DNA of 64,000 nt from Aurifilum marmelostoma (lineage: Eukaryota > Ascomycota > Sordariomycetes > Diaporthales > Cryphonectriaceae): NCBI GenBank assembly GCA_027559495.1, contig JAMXSV010000021.1, positions 620,001-684,000 of the forward strand, given 5' to 3'. Below, one piece after another: positions 24,234-36,024 of this stretch. A program made the translations under genes and the position numbers. The notes under the pieces are model-generated. The model saw only the letters and a program-made list of their open reading frames with translations, was not told where the DNA came from and did no database searches. How positions within the stretch are numbered: position 1 is the stretch's first letter; each line of letters begins with the position of its first letter.

Positions 24234-26348
24234 CTAGCCACAGCAATCTTTCTGCCTTAGATCCATCTCCCTCCGTGATCTCGAGACCTCCACACTCTTG
24301 TTCACGCTCTGATTAGAAGGAGGCACATCCAGCGCTGGGTTCTTCTCGAAGAAGTTCACAGGCTTCAGCCCCACACGGAATATCTCCACCGGCATCACCG
24401 GCCAGTCCTCCGGCCTCGGAACATGAGTGAAAGAGAACGTGCACCAGACCACGCCCTGGCCAGGCCCAAGTTCTCTCTTCCTCGAGGCCCACGTCCGCAC
24501 CCCAGTCCCGCCGGTGTGCTGCCACGGAAACTGGCCGGCCGGGTAGAGCTCGTCCTCGTCCTGTCTGGTGAAGTAGAAATGATGGTCTGCAAACTCGGCG
24601 CGCAGGGCGTGCATGGAGCCCGCATCAGCCAGCTGCAGCTGCGTCGGAGGGACCACCACCTTGTAGCCAGGCGGCTTGAGTGATGCTGCGTTCTTGCGGT
24701 TGGGGTTGACGACCTTGACTGCGCGGTTCAGCTTCGCGTCGAGGTCGAGAAACGACTCCCTCTCGATGGTGGTCGACTCTACGCCAAAGGCAACGCCATA
24801 GGGATTGGCTGCGGCGTTCCAGCCGTGTGCCTTGACATCTTCGTACATGATCGTGCTCTCGTCATAGGAGTCGATGGCGGGGTCTAGGCGTAGGCAGAAT
24901 ATGTGCTGGTGTATGGGTGCCATAACGCCTGGGGATACCAGGATGCCATAGTTGATATCGTGCTCCACGTTCTGGTCTGCCGGCACGAGGGACATGATTC
25001 CTGTGGCTCGAACTTCGTAGTGGATGTTTGCAGCTGTGTCAAAGACCCACTGCAGGATATACTCATAATTAGAGATGGTCATGATCTGTGGGAAACCATT
25101 GTCAGCTTATTCTTTATCCTGTGGCTGTTTTCTTCGACCACTCTGCACCCGTGATCGGCTCACCGTTTGAACCACCAGCTCCCGGTTCCTGGTCACTTCA
25201 GCACGGCCTGTACGGTAGTTTGTGTGTTTCCACCCGATGCCGTTATCCACTTCATGCATACAGATGGCATTCTTCAGCGTGAGCGGCTTGCCCTCGTGGT
25301 CGTTCATCCAGCGGTCAAAGTATCTGATGGCGCCGAGGCAGTCACAGCCCAGCTCCAGGTCATTCGACGTACAGCCAGCGCCGCCCTCGCCCAGATCGTA
25401 CGCGCTCTTCCGGTGGTACGGCACGCGGGGGTCGCCATATGGCACCGTCATCTCGGCAAGAGACAGGCGGTAGAACGTAGGCCGGCCGTCGTAGGTGACA
25501 TCCCGCAGGACCACGCCCTCGCGCCAGTTGAAGTCCACATGGAAGCGCCACCTCTGCCACTCGACGACCTCGTCCTCGGAGACGCTGAAGCTGACGCCCT
25601 CTGGCTGGCTGATGTGGATGGGCCTGAGTCCGTCCCGCAGCTCGGGCTGCAGATCAGAGGCGTACTCTGCATCCGGGTTCCGCTGCCACGTCCGCTTCGC
25701 CGCCGCCTCCTCGTCGACATGAACCTCGCCGGGCGTCATGGGCAGCCTCTCGATGCGCGTCACTTTCATGGTGAGATCGTCGACCACGGCGGAGAAGTCG
25801 AGAGGGTGGGCGAAATGGTTCGAGGACGGGTGGTCTCTGGCTGCCGGGTCCAGAGACTTGAGATACATCCACACCTGGTACTGGCGCTTCTCGGGCGTGG
25901 CAGACTCGGTGCCGTAGGGCCACGGCTCAGGCTGGACAACGGCGCCCTCTGGGAGCTCGAGCCGGGCGATCTCGGCCTGGACGAGCGGGTCGTTCATGAC
26001 GATGTCCTCCAGCCTGTGCATGTCGAAATTGGTCGCCGGCGGGTAGCATGTCGTGCCCAGGTCGCGGCTCTCGAATGTGTCTCCAGTCGAGAGCTCAATG
26101 GTGTCCTCAAACACAGTGGCTTCTCCTTTGATCTGGTAGGAGACGTACGTCCTCCGCGGCGGGGCTGGGCCTCTGCCCTGGATGAAAGCGACACATTGTG
26201 CACGTGGCGGTTCCTTGATGCCGATGGATCGGAACAGGATGTCTTTGCCTTGGTGTTTGTTGCGGATAGTCTCGCTGGTGAGCTGTACCTCATCCGGCTG
26301 CAGGCTCAGGAATGGATGTCGTGATGCCATGGCGAGCTGGTGGGACAT
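24234..26348 (-). CDS. Copper amine oxidase (TPQ-dependent)
   Basis: Oxidises primary amines to aldehydes with release of H2O2 and ammonia, allowing amine use as nitrogen source. Two exons (26348-25164, 25085-24234; 78 nt intron) give 678 residues, the usual fungal length. The cofactor site TISNYEYILQWVFD has the Tyr that becomes topaquinone within N-Y-E. The Asp of the family's catalytic-base block is in YDLGEGGAGCTSND. Copper ligands are the HQH of APIHQHIFCLRLD and the His in FSFTHVPRPEDWP. There is no signal peptide; the C terminus (DCCG) is not a PTS1, so peroxisomal import would need another signal. A second in-frame ATG (MASRHPF) lies six codons in. It is followed on the same strand (in coordinates) by an aldo-keto reductase that could reduce its aldehyde products. 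Confidence 0.95.
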
Positions 26349-26950
26349 GGGGCCCGGTGCTTTTATGCTCTGTCATATATGATATAGTGAGGAGGTATGA
26401 CGAGCCAATCAATACATGCCCGCCCACCTCTCTTAGGATGGGGTGCATGTCGAGGGGAGATATCTCAGGTTGGCCGCCCCACACGGGAGCGGTTGTTGGT
26501 AGCGTAAGTGAATAAATAGTTTCCCCGCTGATTAGCAGGGCAGAGGGGCGACTCTTGTCTTGCCTTCACATCCATCAGTTGTCCAAAGAGATTGCGGATA
26601 CAACAAGAGTCTAGATCTGCAAAATCTACCGCTTCTGGTTGAACTTGAATATTCAGAAACATTCATGTTGATCTTTTTTTTAAAAAGAAAAAAAATTATG
26701 CGAGACTCCACAAGGCGGTAGCAACAGTATGAGCAGATAGAGCATAATAAACACGTAAACCTAATGCATTTCTAGACACTTGCTGGACCATGGACATTGA
26801 CGCAATATTTACTGCAAGGCGGTCATTATTTCCCGGCCCAGCATACTGCATTCTTGCCACCTTGGTCTATTGAAGTTTCTAATATTTGCCAGGGAATACT
26901 GCCTCTCAGGATATAAAATAGACACCCTACGAACCGGCTTCCACATAAGC
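26349..26950. other. Intergenic region upstream of amine oxidase
   Basis: Amine oxidase promoter and the aldo-keto reductase 3' flank. It contains a T8/A-rich palindrome-like stretch near 26671-26696. No gene seen. Confidence 0.6.
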
Positions 26951-28073
26951 TCAGAGCTTGATGACGACCTTGTTGGTGGCGGCTGTCTCCTTCTCGTCGT
27001 TCCAGATGTTGATATCCCACTTGGGCTTGTCTGTATTTTTTTTTTGAAATATTTCGGATCAGATCAGCACTTGATATGGGGCACTGCCGCAGCTGTATTG
27101 ATGTTTTTGTTTTTTTTTTCCGGGGGGGGGAGGGAAGAGAGGAGGGATCGAAACTTACACGTCAGGGGAACGTTGAAGCGCATGGGTTCCTTCTCGCCAA
27201 TCTCGTTGATGGCCTTGACATCCTCATCCGTGATCTTGATCTCCTGGAAGTTCTGGGCGATGCGGCTCGGGGTGACGGACTTGGGGATGACGCTGTGGCC
27301 ACCGACCTGGGACCAGGCCAGCACGACCTGTGCGCCGGTGGCGTTGTGCTTCTCGGCGATCTTGGTGACGACGGGGTGGGTGATGAGCAGGGGCAGGTCG
27401 AAGCTGTTGTTGCCAAAGGCGCTGTAGGCGGTGATGTGGATGTTCTTCTCCTTGCAGTAGGGGATGAGGGTGTCGTTCTGCAGGAGGCGGGGGTGCCTCT
27501 CGATCTGGTTGGCGGCAGGGACCACGCCGGTGGCCTCGATGAGGGACTCGATGTGCTCGACGGTGAAGTTGGACACGCCGACGTTGCGGGCCTTGGACTT
27601 GGGCAGGGCGATCATGGCCTGCCAGGTGTCGACCAGGGAGACGCCGCCGTCGAGCTCGACCTCGTCCTGCTTGGTGGGGTGCTTGGGGAAGAGGTTGGCG
27701 CCGACCTCGCCCACCAGGGGGAAGGCCACGGGCCAGTGGATCAGGTACAGGTCGAGGTAGTCGAGCTGGAGCTCGGCCAGGGTGTCGTCGAGGGCCTTCT
27801 CGACGTGCTCGGGCCGGTGGCAGTTGTTCCACAGCTTGGAGGTGATGAAGAGGTCCTCCCTCTTGATGCCAAACTCCTTCATGCCCTTGTGGAGACCCTC
27901 GGCCACCTCCTTCTGGTTCTGGTAGATCTTGGCCAGGTCGAGGTGCTTGTAGCCGGCCTTGAGGGCCTCGTAGATGCCGACCGACACCTCACCGGGGGCA
28001 GACTGCCAGGTGCCATAGCCCAAAGTCCTACAGCGCACGAAACAAGTGTCAGAAGATGATATGTGGAGAGAGG

Positions 28074-28155
<82 letters not shown>

Positions 28156-28268
28156 GGTGATGGGCAGTCGAGATCAGCGGAGGATGAAGCATTAAAAAAA
28201 AAAAACGCGCGGGGTTCTTACGGGATCTCCTGGCCGGAGTTGAGCTTGACCCTGTGTCCAGAACTCAT
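26951..28268 (-). CDS. Aldo-keto reductase (NADPH-dependent aldehyde reductase, GCY1-like)
   Basis: A soluble (alpha/beta)8 NADPH oxidoreductase that reduces aldehydes and ketones. Three exons (28268-28222, 28027-27159, 27030-26951) give 331 residues. Exon 1 gives MSSGHRVKLNSGQEIP; exon 2 carries LGYGTWQSAPGEV, the tetrad Asp and Tyr in HLDLAKIYQNQKEV, the Lys in FITSKLWNNCH, and the His in LYLIHWPVAFP. GVSNFT and the cofactor loop IPKSVTPSRIAQN follow. Exon 3 encodes the C-terminal substrate loop KPKWDINIWNDE. Intron 1 (194 nt) holds a long GA microsatellite and intron 2 (128 nt) has poly-A and poly-C runs in the coding strand. Codon use is very GC3-rich, which suggests high expression. It is next to an amine oxidase whose products are aldehydes. 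Confidence 0.95.
28076..28151. repeat. (GA)n microsatellite inside an intron
   Basis: About 38 GA units on the plus strand, i.e. (TC)n in the sense strand of intron 1 of the aldo-keto reductase. It acts as an extended pyrimidine tract upstream of the 3' splice site. Confidence 0.9.
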
Positions 28269-28941
28269 CTTGGATCTTTCTTTTTACTTGGACTTTCTTG
28301 TAAGGAGGGAGGGAGGGAGATTGAAGATGCACAGCTTTGGCAAGAAAGAGAAAAGATGACAAGATGCGCGAGAGAATCCAGACAAGAGAGGTAGAGAGAG
28401 ACAGAGAGAGAGAGCTTGGGTTTGTTTACGAAGGGTGTAGGACACGTTTTATACCTCAAGAATGAGGGGTTCGTCAAATGACGGCATACTGCTAATGCTT
28501 GGGCCCATAATTATTTTTCCTTGTGCCCCTCCCCCCTCAGTTTTCCTTCTTCTCTGAGCTCATGGAAAAGGCCGCCCAGGTCCACCCCGCCTTTAAGGCA
28601 AACAAGACTGCCCCAGAATTGCTCTTGCGCTTCCCAACCAGCAGCCCAGGAATCACGTTGGAGACCCACTTCCATCCATGGATGCTGCAGCATCAAGCTG
28701 CCTCTGCCGTCTTGCATTCGTCGCGTTGATCCTTGTTTCCGTGCGTCCTGCTGGTCACTACAGAGGGCCCAGCGCTTCTCTGGCACTGCGGCAATATGCT
28801 CGAAAGTTTCTACGTCGTCGTTCCAAGACTTTCCAGACGTGAGGATTGGTGGGCTTCTCCGGTTGAAATACGGCTTGTCTTGGATGCGACCTGAATCGGA
28901 CATCTTTGACCCGAGCATCCGTGAGTGATTTTTCCCCCCCC

Positions 28942-28984
<43 letters not shown>

Positions 28985-31223
28985 TTTTCCTCATCCGGCT
29001 ATTGCACTGTAAGTACATAGTGCCATCACATACTGGACCGATATTTTTAGTCAAGACTCTAGTAATGGAGATATCAGACGGTACTGTCTGAAAATGCATT
29101 GACGTTTGAGGATTGTTGAGATTACGGGCGGGAGTGTTCGGAACAGGTCAATGATGCGATCGAAACACCAGCGCAGGACCAGCCCTTGCAGGAATGCATT
29201 AAACGCCCTGCGGCCAATTCACTGGATGACTCGTAGTCGCCGTGCCATTCTCCCATCTGTGAGGTTTGGTCGGCGACCATCTCTGGTTTGGTGCCTCTGT
29301 ATTTTAATGTTATTGTTCTAATGGTGTTGAATATTGTCGATCTGCAACGGGACAGAGAACCCCCCCAGGATATCGAATGCCGTGGCTCAACCTGTGTCCT
29401 CTCCGGTACCATAGTGAGCTTTATAGGATTGTATTAAACTGACGGAAAATTTACAAAAAGATCCGCTTCACCAGACACGGGCATCTCTCGAGTGGCTTCG
29501 TGCCATGTTGAGATTTTCCGGCCATGGCAAAGCTTTTATTGCAACTAGCCATCACAGTCACATAGCCGACAATATGCTCCAAAAAAAGGAGGCACTTTCT
29601 ACAACTGGGTATTAGATAATCAAATCCCCTTCCCTTCCCTCATCTCCCCTACCGAAGCATGAGGTGTCTGTGGGTCAAAAAAGTGAGCTGAGTCCCCACA
29701 TGCCCCCTATAAACCCCAGTCTGACATATCTCCGAAAACGTACAAATGATTGGCTGGCACGCCCTATATAACATGTGGAAGGGGTATGGCACGTCTTCTT
29801 TTATTACCGAACGAACATCAAATGTTGTAGACTCTGAGTCTGTTCGATCTGGCTGCTCTGCCGTTCACGAGAAAAACCATCCCAATGTGCTCCCATCCAT
29901 CCCTGAGTGGGCATCATCAGCCAGCCCTTCTGTCCGCCAACTTTTTTCTGGGCACGAGACAGCCTACTGCCGGTTCTCCTTACCCAAGTACCTGCAGCCG
30001 AGTACTTTCTCGAGAGATGAACAAGCCTCGGCGGGCGCTATGGGCTTTCGCCGGCCGTACTATGGATATCCGCCTCGCATGGAAGACCGATATTGTCTTC
30101 CCAAAAAGTTACCGCGGAACGATGGCTTCATTCCAATTGGCCAAGAAACAGGTCACCCCGGCTCCCGTCAGGACCACGAGCACACTCACTGCCGTTGCCA
30201 GTACCCGTAGTTTGATCCTGCAGATCAATCAATCCTTATTTTGTTTCTTTGTCATTCCCTTCTTCTTCTGCCTTGGAGCCAACATGTCCGCAGAAGAGAG
30301 GGGCGCAAGGAAGGGGTTGGGAGCAGGCAGCGGCATCGCCAAGTTGGGGCCTTCGATCCTTTTTGGGTTCTTTCTTTCGACCTGGAAGGTACTGTAATTG
30401 CAGTGCCGAGTCATGACCCCTGATAAGACTGATTAGAGAGCATCCTTCCCTCGAATTCCTGAGCCTATTCAGGACACGAACGAGAGACGTCTCCCCCCCC
30501 CCCCCCCCCCCCCTCTTCTCTCTCTCTCCCCTCTTCCCTCCCCCGGGGCATAAAATAGTACGTAATACCAAGCCCATGCGTGGTCAACACGCTACTGGCA
30601 CACTATCTTGGCTATCCGCAGACAAAAGAAGAACAAGAAACCTTAATACGGGTGATAGGTACCATAGTACGGCTTGCACGGGCCTCATCTGGCCTGTCCT
30701 CCCCCATATCCCCTGAGCCGTTGAGCAAGTAACGTTTGAGCTCCTGCAGCCGACTTGTCACACTCATTATAATGTCTGTGGGCCTGTCCGGACCCATATA
30801 TATTCCTTTGACAACGCAAGAATCGTTTGATCTGGAAAACTCGGTAGGGACCCGCTGAAATTACAATCCACCGCCACGTACTTCGCCTAAAAACCCAGTG
30901 GTTCTTTCTCGGATTAGCCTTCGGTGATCGCGTTGTCTTTGTAGGCGGCACGCGACGTTCAATAATTCTACTCCCAATTTCCCTGGATGTTTCACTGATC
31001 ACCGCCAGGCTAGAATTCTCGAGCGTCATCTTAAGAGAGATCTCTTGTCATAACATAACAATCGTCGATATCGGATCTGTGGGGAAAGAGACTCTGTGTA
31101 AGAGAGAGAGCGAGAGTGAGAGTGAGAGAGAGACAGAGACAGAGAAAGACGGACGAGAGAGGGGCCCCGAGTTTACTTGAAAAACCCCGCCCCAGTTCAT
31201 CCTCGACCTTTCCAATAGACGGA
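28269..31223. other. About 3 kb without a supported gene
   Basis: Overlapping frames (for example 28521-28928 and 29746-30210 on +) have no recognisable domain and no splice-linked partners. The longest, 154 codons at 29746-30210 starting at an ATG, could be an orphan gene, but nothing supports it beyond being open. The stretch includes a (CTT)n tract near 28944-28989 and a poly-C run at 30493-30513. Confidence 0.5.
30493..30513. repeat. Poly-C tract, about 21 nt
   Basis: The longest C homopolymer in the window, followed by CT-rich DNA. Such runs are prone to length errors. Confidence 0.85.
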
Positions 31224-32599
31224 ATGACCTCAGCCATCCTCCCATTCCCGCGACACGAAGAGATGGCAGGACCAACAGTTCACCTCACCTTTGAGGGTGA
31301 GGAGTTCCAGAGTCTTTACCAGAGGATCGTGCCGTGGTTCAGCTATCGCGTAAAACTCCCAATCAAGCCACTCCCCTCCCTCGCAGACCGACCTCATATC
31401 AAGACAGACCGTCTGGTCGTCAGACCCATCGTGCCCGACGACCTGGAGAATTTTCACGCCCTTCGCTCGGAGCAGGAAACTCAATATTATTGTGAGCAAT
31501 TCGTCTTCTTCTTTAATCTCAGGCACCCTTTATGAATGTTATATGGGCTGGGCTCTCCAGATATTTTTTGGATTGTCGATGATGAAAGATGAGCCCAAGA
31601 GCAAAAAGGAGCGGAAAAGGGAAGAAAAGATACAAGACCACACGACAGGATTGCTAACGACGCACTATCTTACCAGCGCCAACACGAGGTCGGGCAGACC
31701 GTGATATAGAGGAGACACGCAGGTTCATTGAGAACCTGCAAGCGCCCGACGACGTTCGCCACTGGTATTTCGGTGCTTTTCTGCTCTCCACCGGCGAGAT
31801 GATCGGCGAGGCCGGGTTTCTCGACTGCGTAGACCTCCCGCGCTGCGGATGGCCCGAGGGAGAAATATGCATAAAGAAGCAGTACTGGCGTCAGGGATAC
31901 GGCACAGAGCTCATGAACGCCGTGTTAAATTCCTGGTGGGACCTGCCCCGGGCCGAACGGAGGCATCAGCTCATCCCTGTGATCCTGGGAGACAACGTTG
32001 AGCCGGGAGCCAAGGTTGTCGAAAACATAGCCTTGTACGTTCTCGGAGGCCCCCTCTACACATTCTCTTTTTTTTTTTTTTTCTTTTTTTTTTTTTTCCA
32101 TGCCACAACCAGGCACTCATTCCTTGGGCATCACTGCCTATGGTGTGAGCGGATCTAAACGGCCAGATCTGAACTGTGCTGCCGGGAACTTTTATCTCTT
32201 CCCCTGGAGCAGAACGTGTACTGACCTGACGACAGCACCTGGGAAGCAAAGAATGAAGCTGCCACTAAATTTTTGGCCAAGGTATGTAATATCCAAGACG
32301 GAGAGATATTATTGGCCAGTATTGTGCATCCTGTACTGACAAGTATGTTCCAGGTCCTCGGCCAAACTCCCGTCTCGGTAGATGGCTTTTATGATGTACG
32401 TTGCTCAGGTTTCTCTCTCTCTCTCTTCGATGGAACATCCGCCCGTGCTCCTGATATCGCCGTGAGCGTTATGGCTTAGTACCATCCCCTGTGTTCAAGG
32501 CTGACCTCTTTACCATAGGACTGGGAAAAACGAGATGGAAGAGAAGGAGGTCTGGTGCGGTGGGCTGCGACTCTTGTGGTGAATCCACGACAAATCTGA
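31224..32599 (+). CDS. GNAT-family N-acetyltransferase (RimJ/RimL-like)
   Basis: Transfers acetyl from acetyl-CoA to an amine; substrate unknown. Five exons (31224-31491, 31677-32034, 32236-32281, 32354-32395, 32519-32599) give 264 residues. The fold can be followed: KTDRLVVRPIVPDDLENFHALR (beta1-alpha1, strand start), HWYFGAFLLSTGEMIGEAGFLD (beta2-beta3), and the acetyl-CoA loop in YWRQGYGTELMNAVLNSWW (R-Q-G-Y-G-T). The splice from exon 2 to exon 3 gives VENIAFTWEAKNEAATKFLAKVLG, matching the typical N-E-x-S-x-x-x-x-K-x-G helix. An extra 30 nt in-frame exon at 32113-32142 is possible by splice signals but breaks this helix, so I left it out. The C terminus LVRWAATLVVNPRQI is a plausible last strand. 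Confidence 0.8.
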
Positions 32600-33604
32600 T
32601 TCGGGGCAATACGAGGTGATCTATGGCTGGGCCAAGGCAGGACAAGAAGGATTCTAACGCCTTCTAATCTATTTTACTCTCTTAGGGCTACTCGTCTTGG
32701 CGTTTAAATTATTTATACCTTAATTCAAAAAGGCGAACTGTGGTCGCTCTCCAGGCTGTGTCTCGGATCTCGTGTGTTTCTGGCTTTGTCCAGCCAGTAT
32801 TTTGCAGTCTGGTACGATGCAGCTACACCTTTTTGCAAAGTCATGAGGACCTCCACGGTTAAAATTTCGAGCCCCGTGTCTTCCGAAGCTCCAGCATATG
32901 GGTCATCTCCTGCTCCAGGGGGTTTCCTTGCGATCCTCTTGTCTTGTGGAGACTCCGGAGTAAGCTTATAATAGAATTTACTAGAAATGTATGACCTCAG
33001 ACAGACACAGAGCTCTGAATACTAGGCTCTGAGTACTAGAGAACAAAGAAAAAAAGGGTCATGTGTCCAGTAAGTATGTACGCAAAAGCGGTCTACGTGT
33101 GCAAGTTCGCACTGGATACGATATCCTGAATACGAACTGTGGCAAGCCCTATGTAGTGCGCCAAGCTCTGTACACTCAACGTCGTCACTCAGCCTCGGAT
33201 CTCACACGTCCCAACGGCCGACTGGTTCAGCCTAGGTCACGCGCCCGGCACTATCTTTGCAGCTGGCTGTGTTAGGGCTGATACTTGCTCAAAGGCACTA
33301 CTACAGACCGTCAGGGCCGGAGTGCCTTTAGCTGGGGAGTTGCTGAGTATCGCCAGGGCTCTTCCGATTTTCTTGCAGCTCAGCCGAGAGGGCGAGGAGC
33401 TTACCAGCAGTCATGATGGAGTGTTGGACTGAATATTATGCATTGCCATGCCCTCTTGGCTTCTGCCGCGACCCGATCACCTGCAACGTGAGCCGTGTGT
33501 ATAAATTAGACAACGCATCCTACCAGGTTCTGAAGCAGATCTGAGCTGTGTACACTATCACCACGACAACAAATCTCCCCAAACCAAGAACAATAATATT
33601 CATC
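32600..33604. other. Intergenic region
   Basis: About 1 kb with no supported gene. It holds the promoter of the small secreted protein, with a TATAAAT-like box near 33500, and a short imperfect direct repeat of CTCTGAATACTAG/CTCTGAGTACTAG near 33012-33038. Confidence 0.55.
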
Positions 33605-34317
33605 ATGAAGACCTTCTTCGCGTCCGCTTTGGCTTTGGTCGCCATTGCCTCTGTTCAAGCTTTCCCTGGCACTCCGAATCAAGTCGAAGAACGCGATGCG
33701 CCCCAGCCCGTCTCACTGATTTTTGAGGGCGGTCCGGCCTCTTACAGCTTGAACATCACCGCTGACGGACAAGAGTACTTCACTGGTAGGCTAGAAGACA
33801 ACCTTGCTTTTTGATAATAGTTCCCCTGCGGAAATTTGGCCTTGAGCTTTCCCCTTGAACTACTGAAAATGGTATATTGATACACGGCATACACATGATC
33901 TACGCTAACGTATCATGCTTCTTTGCAGACAACGACCTCTCTGTCAGCCTCATCTTGTCGCCAAACTATGACCCCTACAACTATTGCACCTTCAAGACTG
34001 CCGGCCAAGTCACCCTGGCAACGTCTCTTGTGCAGCGCCCAGAGGACATCTTTCCCATCAACGAGATTATGGTCGGGCCACCGCAGCCCATCATCTCTGT
34101 CACATGCAGCGGGGTCTGCCTCGGGGTGTATGGTAAGTTGAAGCTGTTCAGACGTGTAATTACATCATCAAGTGTTCTTTTCGCACATGACTGACCACTC
34201 CGACCGGCGGGGTTTCTAGGGGACTGCTACAACACCCAAGGACAGTTTGTTGCGCCTTGCTGCAACGGCTTTTGTGCTGCGGACAAGTGCCGTCCATGGA
34301 ATGAAGGGAGCACGTGA
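33605..34317 (+). CDS. Small secreted cysteine-rich protein (effector-like), unknown function
   Basis: Three exons (33605-33785, 33929-34132, 34220-34317) give 160 residues. Residues 1-18 form a clear signal peptide (Lys near the start, then ASALALVAIASVQA before Phe-Pro), followed by a possible pro-segment ending at EERD, close to a Kex2-type site. The mature part is beta-rich (VSLIFEGGPASYSLNIT, with an N-glycosylation site NIT) and ends with a cysteine cluster: NYCTFK, VTCSGVCLGV, GDCYN, PCCNGFCAADKC. Even cysteine number and spacing suggest disulphides. I know no named family for it. Being small, secreted and intron-split, it fits the class of fungal effectors or secreted surface-active proteins, which is inference. 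Introns of 143 and 87 nt have standard signals. Confidence 0.8.
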
Positions 34318-36024
34318 GACTGTGGTCAAGTCGGCGGCTATGGGACTTGTACGATGTTTGATGAGAGGACAGAGATGACTGTACAAGTGTCTAGAGAAAT
34401 ACCTAGGCAGTGATTTGTCTGATTCTTGGGATGAACTCGATTTGTAACCATACGTTGTTCCCACCGTGCTGGTCTGCGCGTAATCACGACTAGGGCATAC
34501 ACAGCATGCGATATCAAATCGTCCGACAACAGATCACAGGATATCAACTCAAAGAGTCCTTACAAAGATTAACCGCCATTACAGGCTGTCCCTTGGCTTT
34601 TGGGAAGAGAAGAATCACATACCCCTTCCGTTATCCGGTTGAGAGGGAGGATGTCACTTGTCCCAAGAACCGATGACCAAGGTACAGCACCATCCCCGAT
34701 GCCACTACTCATCATGGCCCTCAGCGCTGCCCAGTAGTGGCAACGACATGCCATTATAGAGCCTCGTAGTAAGTCCACAGCACAGCTCAGTAATAGATTC
34801 GTCCATTTCCCGGCATAAAGTTCCAATGGTAGATGGGCTGGGTAAGGGACATATCTTCGTCGAGCATCGCCAGCCCAGCAGCCTCGACCTTGCCGTCCAT
34901 CATCTTGCATACGTGACGATAGCCATGGATGTATCTGGGCTTCCATACGTAGAACAACCATAGTCATATGACGCCTCGTCGAACCTGGCCATCCAGCCCC
35001 GACTAGCCCAGCTACAGGACGTGGCGTGATGAGGCTCAGCTCTGCCAGCTGCTCTAGCAGTGCAGCCCTGCGTGGAGCGGAATTCACGCCGACAGCCCAG
35101 CATTGACGTCGCCTACAAAGCCATCGGCCCTCCTATTTTCAAATATGATAACACTGCAAGCCTTTAAGAACATGATGTATTGACGAAGGGTAACTACATA
35201 CGCCAGAGGCAGAATTTGCTGTAATGCATGTTCAATCGGCGACGGTGTGTTGTGACATTTTGTCATATGGCTGTAATCTACTTGTTCTGATACAGGTCAA
35301 CATTAAAATTAACCAAAACAAAACAAATATTGCTTCCACGTACAATAGCCAGCTGAGGAGGAATCGGTGGTCTTCATGCTGAGCAGGGGATTGTGGCTCT
35401 TCTACCATAGTACAGTGCTACAATAACAGGATTACAGGCTCTGGGCCTGACCTGCAGGCTCATCCTTCAGTGGGTAAGCTTGCACAACAGTGGGTTCCAT
35501 TGCGGGCCAGAGACTGGCTTACAGGGCATGCATGATGCAGGTGGCCACTACCGTCCAGGGATCATGATGTGATTTCCATCACCCATTTGCTCATCCAACC
35601 TGAACGGTTACTTTAAGTTGCAGCCTCGCCTCCCCCTCCCCCCCCTCTTGCCCTCCCATTCCGCCCTCTTTTTTTCTGACCTTGTACACATGTGAAGAGA
35701 GGCTCGAGAAAACAAAGAGCGAGCCTCGTGAGCAGGGTTAGGGTCTGCAGCGGGACGGCTGATCCCGATAGGGCCAACATGAGCTTATTTCAACGTCGAG
35801 ACAGGGGGTGTTCTACAGCGGCCACAGGCCTGTTGATCAGTACCGCAACCACCTGAAAAAGGTTTCTTTTGCACCGACTTCCCTGCACGAGGAGATTCGA
35901 CACTCACGACATCAATTCGAAAGAAGGGATCAGCACAACCTCTCAGGCTTACGATTTTCCACGAAAACAGAAATACCCTGTTACGTCTTTTCTCGTCATA
36001 CAGTCGTTGGAATCGTTCGCACCA
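34318..36024. other. About 1.7 kb without a supported gene
   Basis: The frame on the minus strand at 34569-35087 (172 codons) has no recognisable domain and lies in DNA without coding bias. A single GGTTAGGGT near 35735 is not a telomeric array. The 3' end contains the promoter of the next gene. Confidence 0.5.

Noticed and set aside
27076..28059. 327-codon plus-strand frame, and similar long frames opposite the amine oxidase (25167-26324) and other GC-rich genes
   Set aside because: These are antisense shadows of strongly GC3-biased coding exons; Val/Leu/Gly/Asp-rich periodic translation without domains.
28076..28151. Simple repeats as possible CRISPR or satellite array
   Set aside because: They are dinucleotide or homopolymer microsatellites; no spacer-repeat structure, and the genome is fungal.
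29746..30210. 154-codon plus-strand frame starting with ATG
   Set aside because: No codon bias, domain or signal; kept as a note in the intergenic entry rather than as a gene.
32113..32142. Extra exon of the acetyltransferase gene as part of the main form
   Set aside because: Skipping it gives a continuous GNAT helix; including it inserts His/Cys-rich sequence. Kept only as a possible alternative exon.
35728..35745. Telomere-like TTAGGG word
   Set aside because: A single copy, no array, and coding genes continue on both sides.
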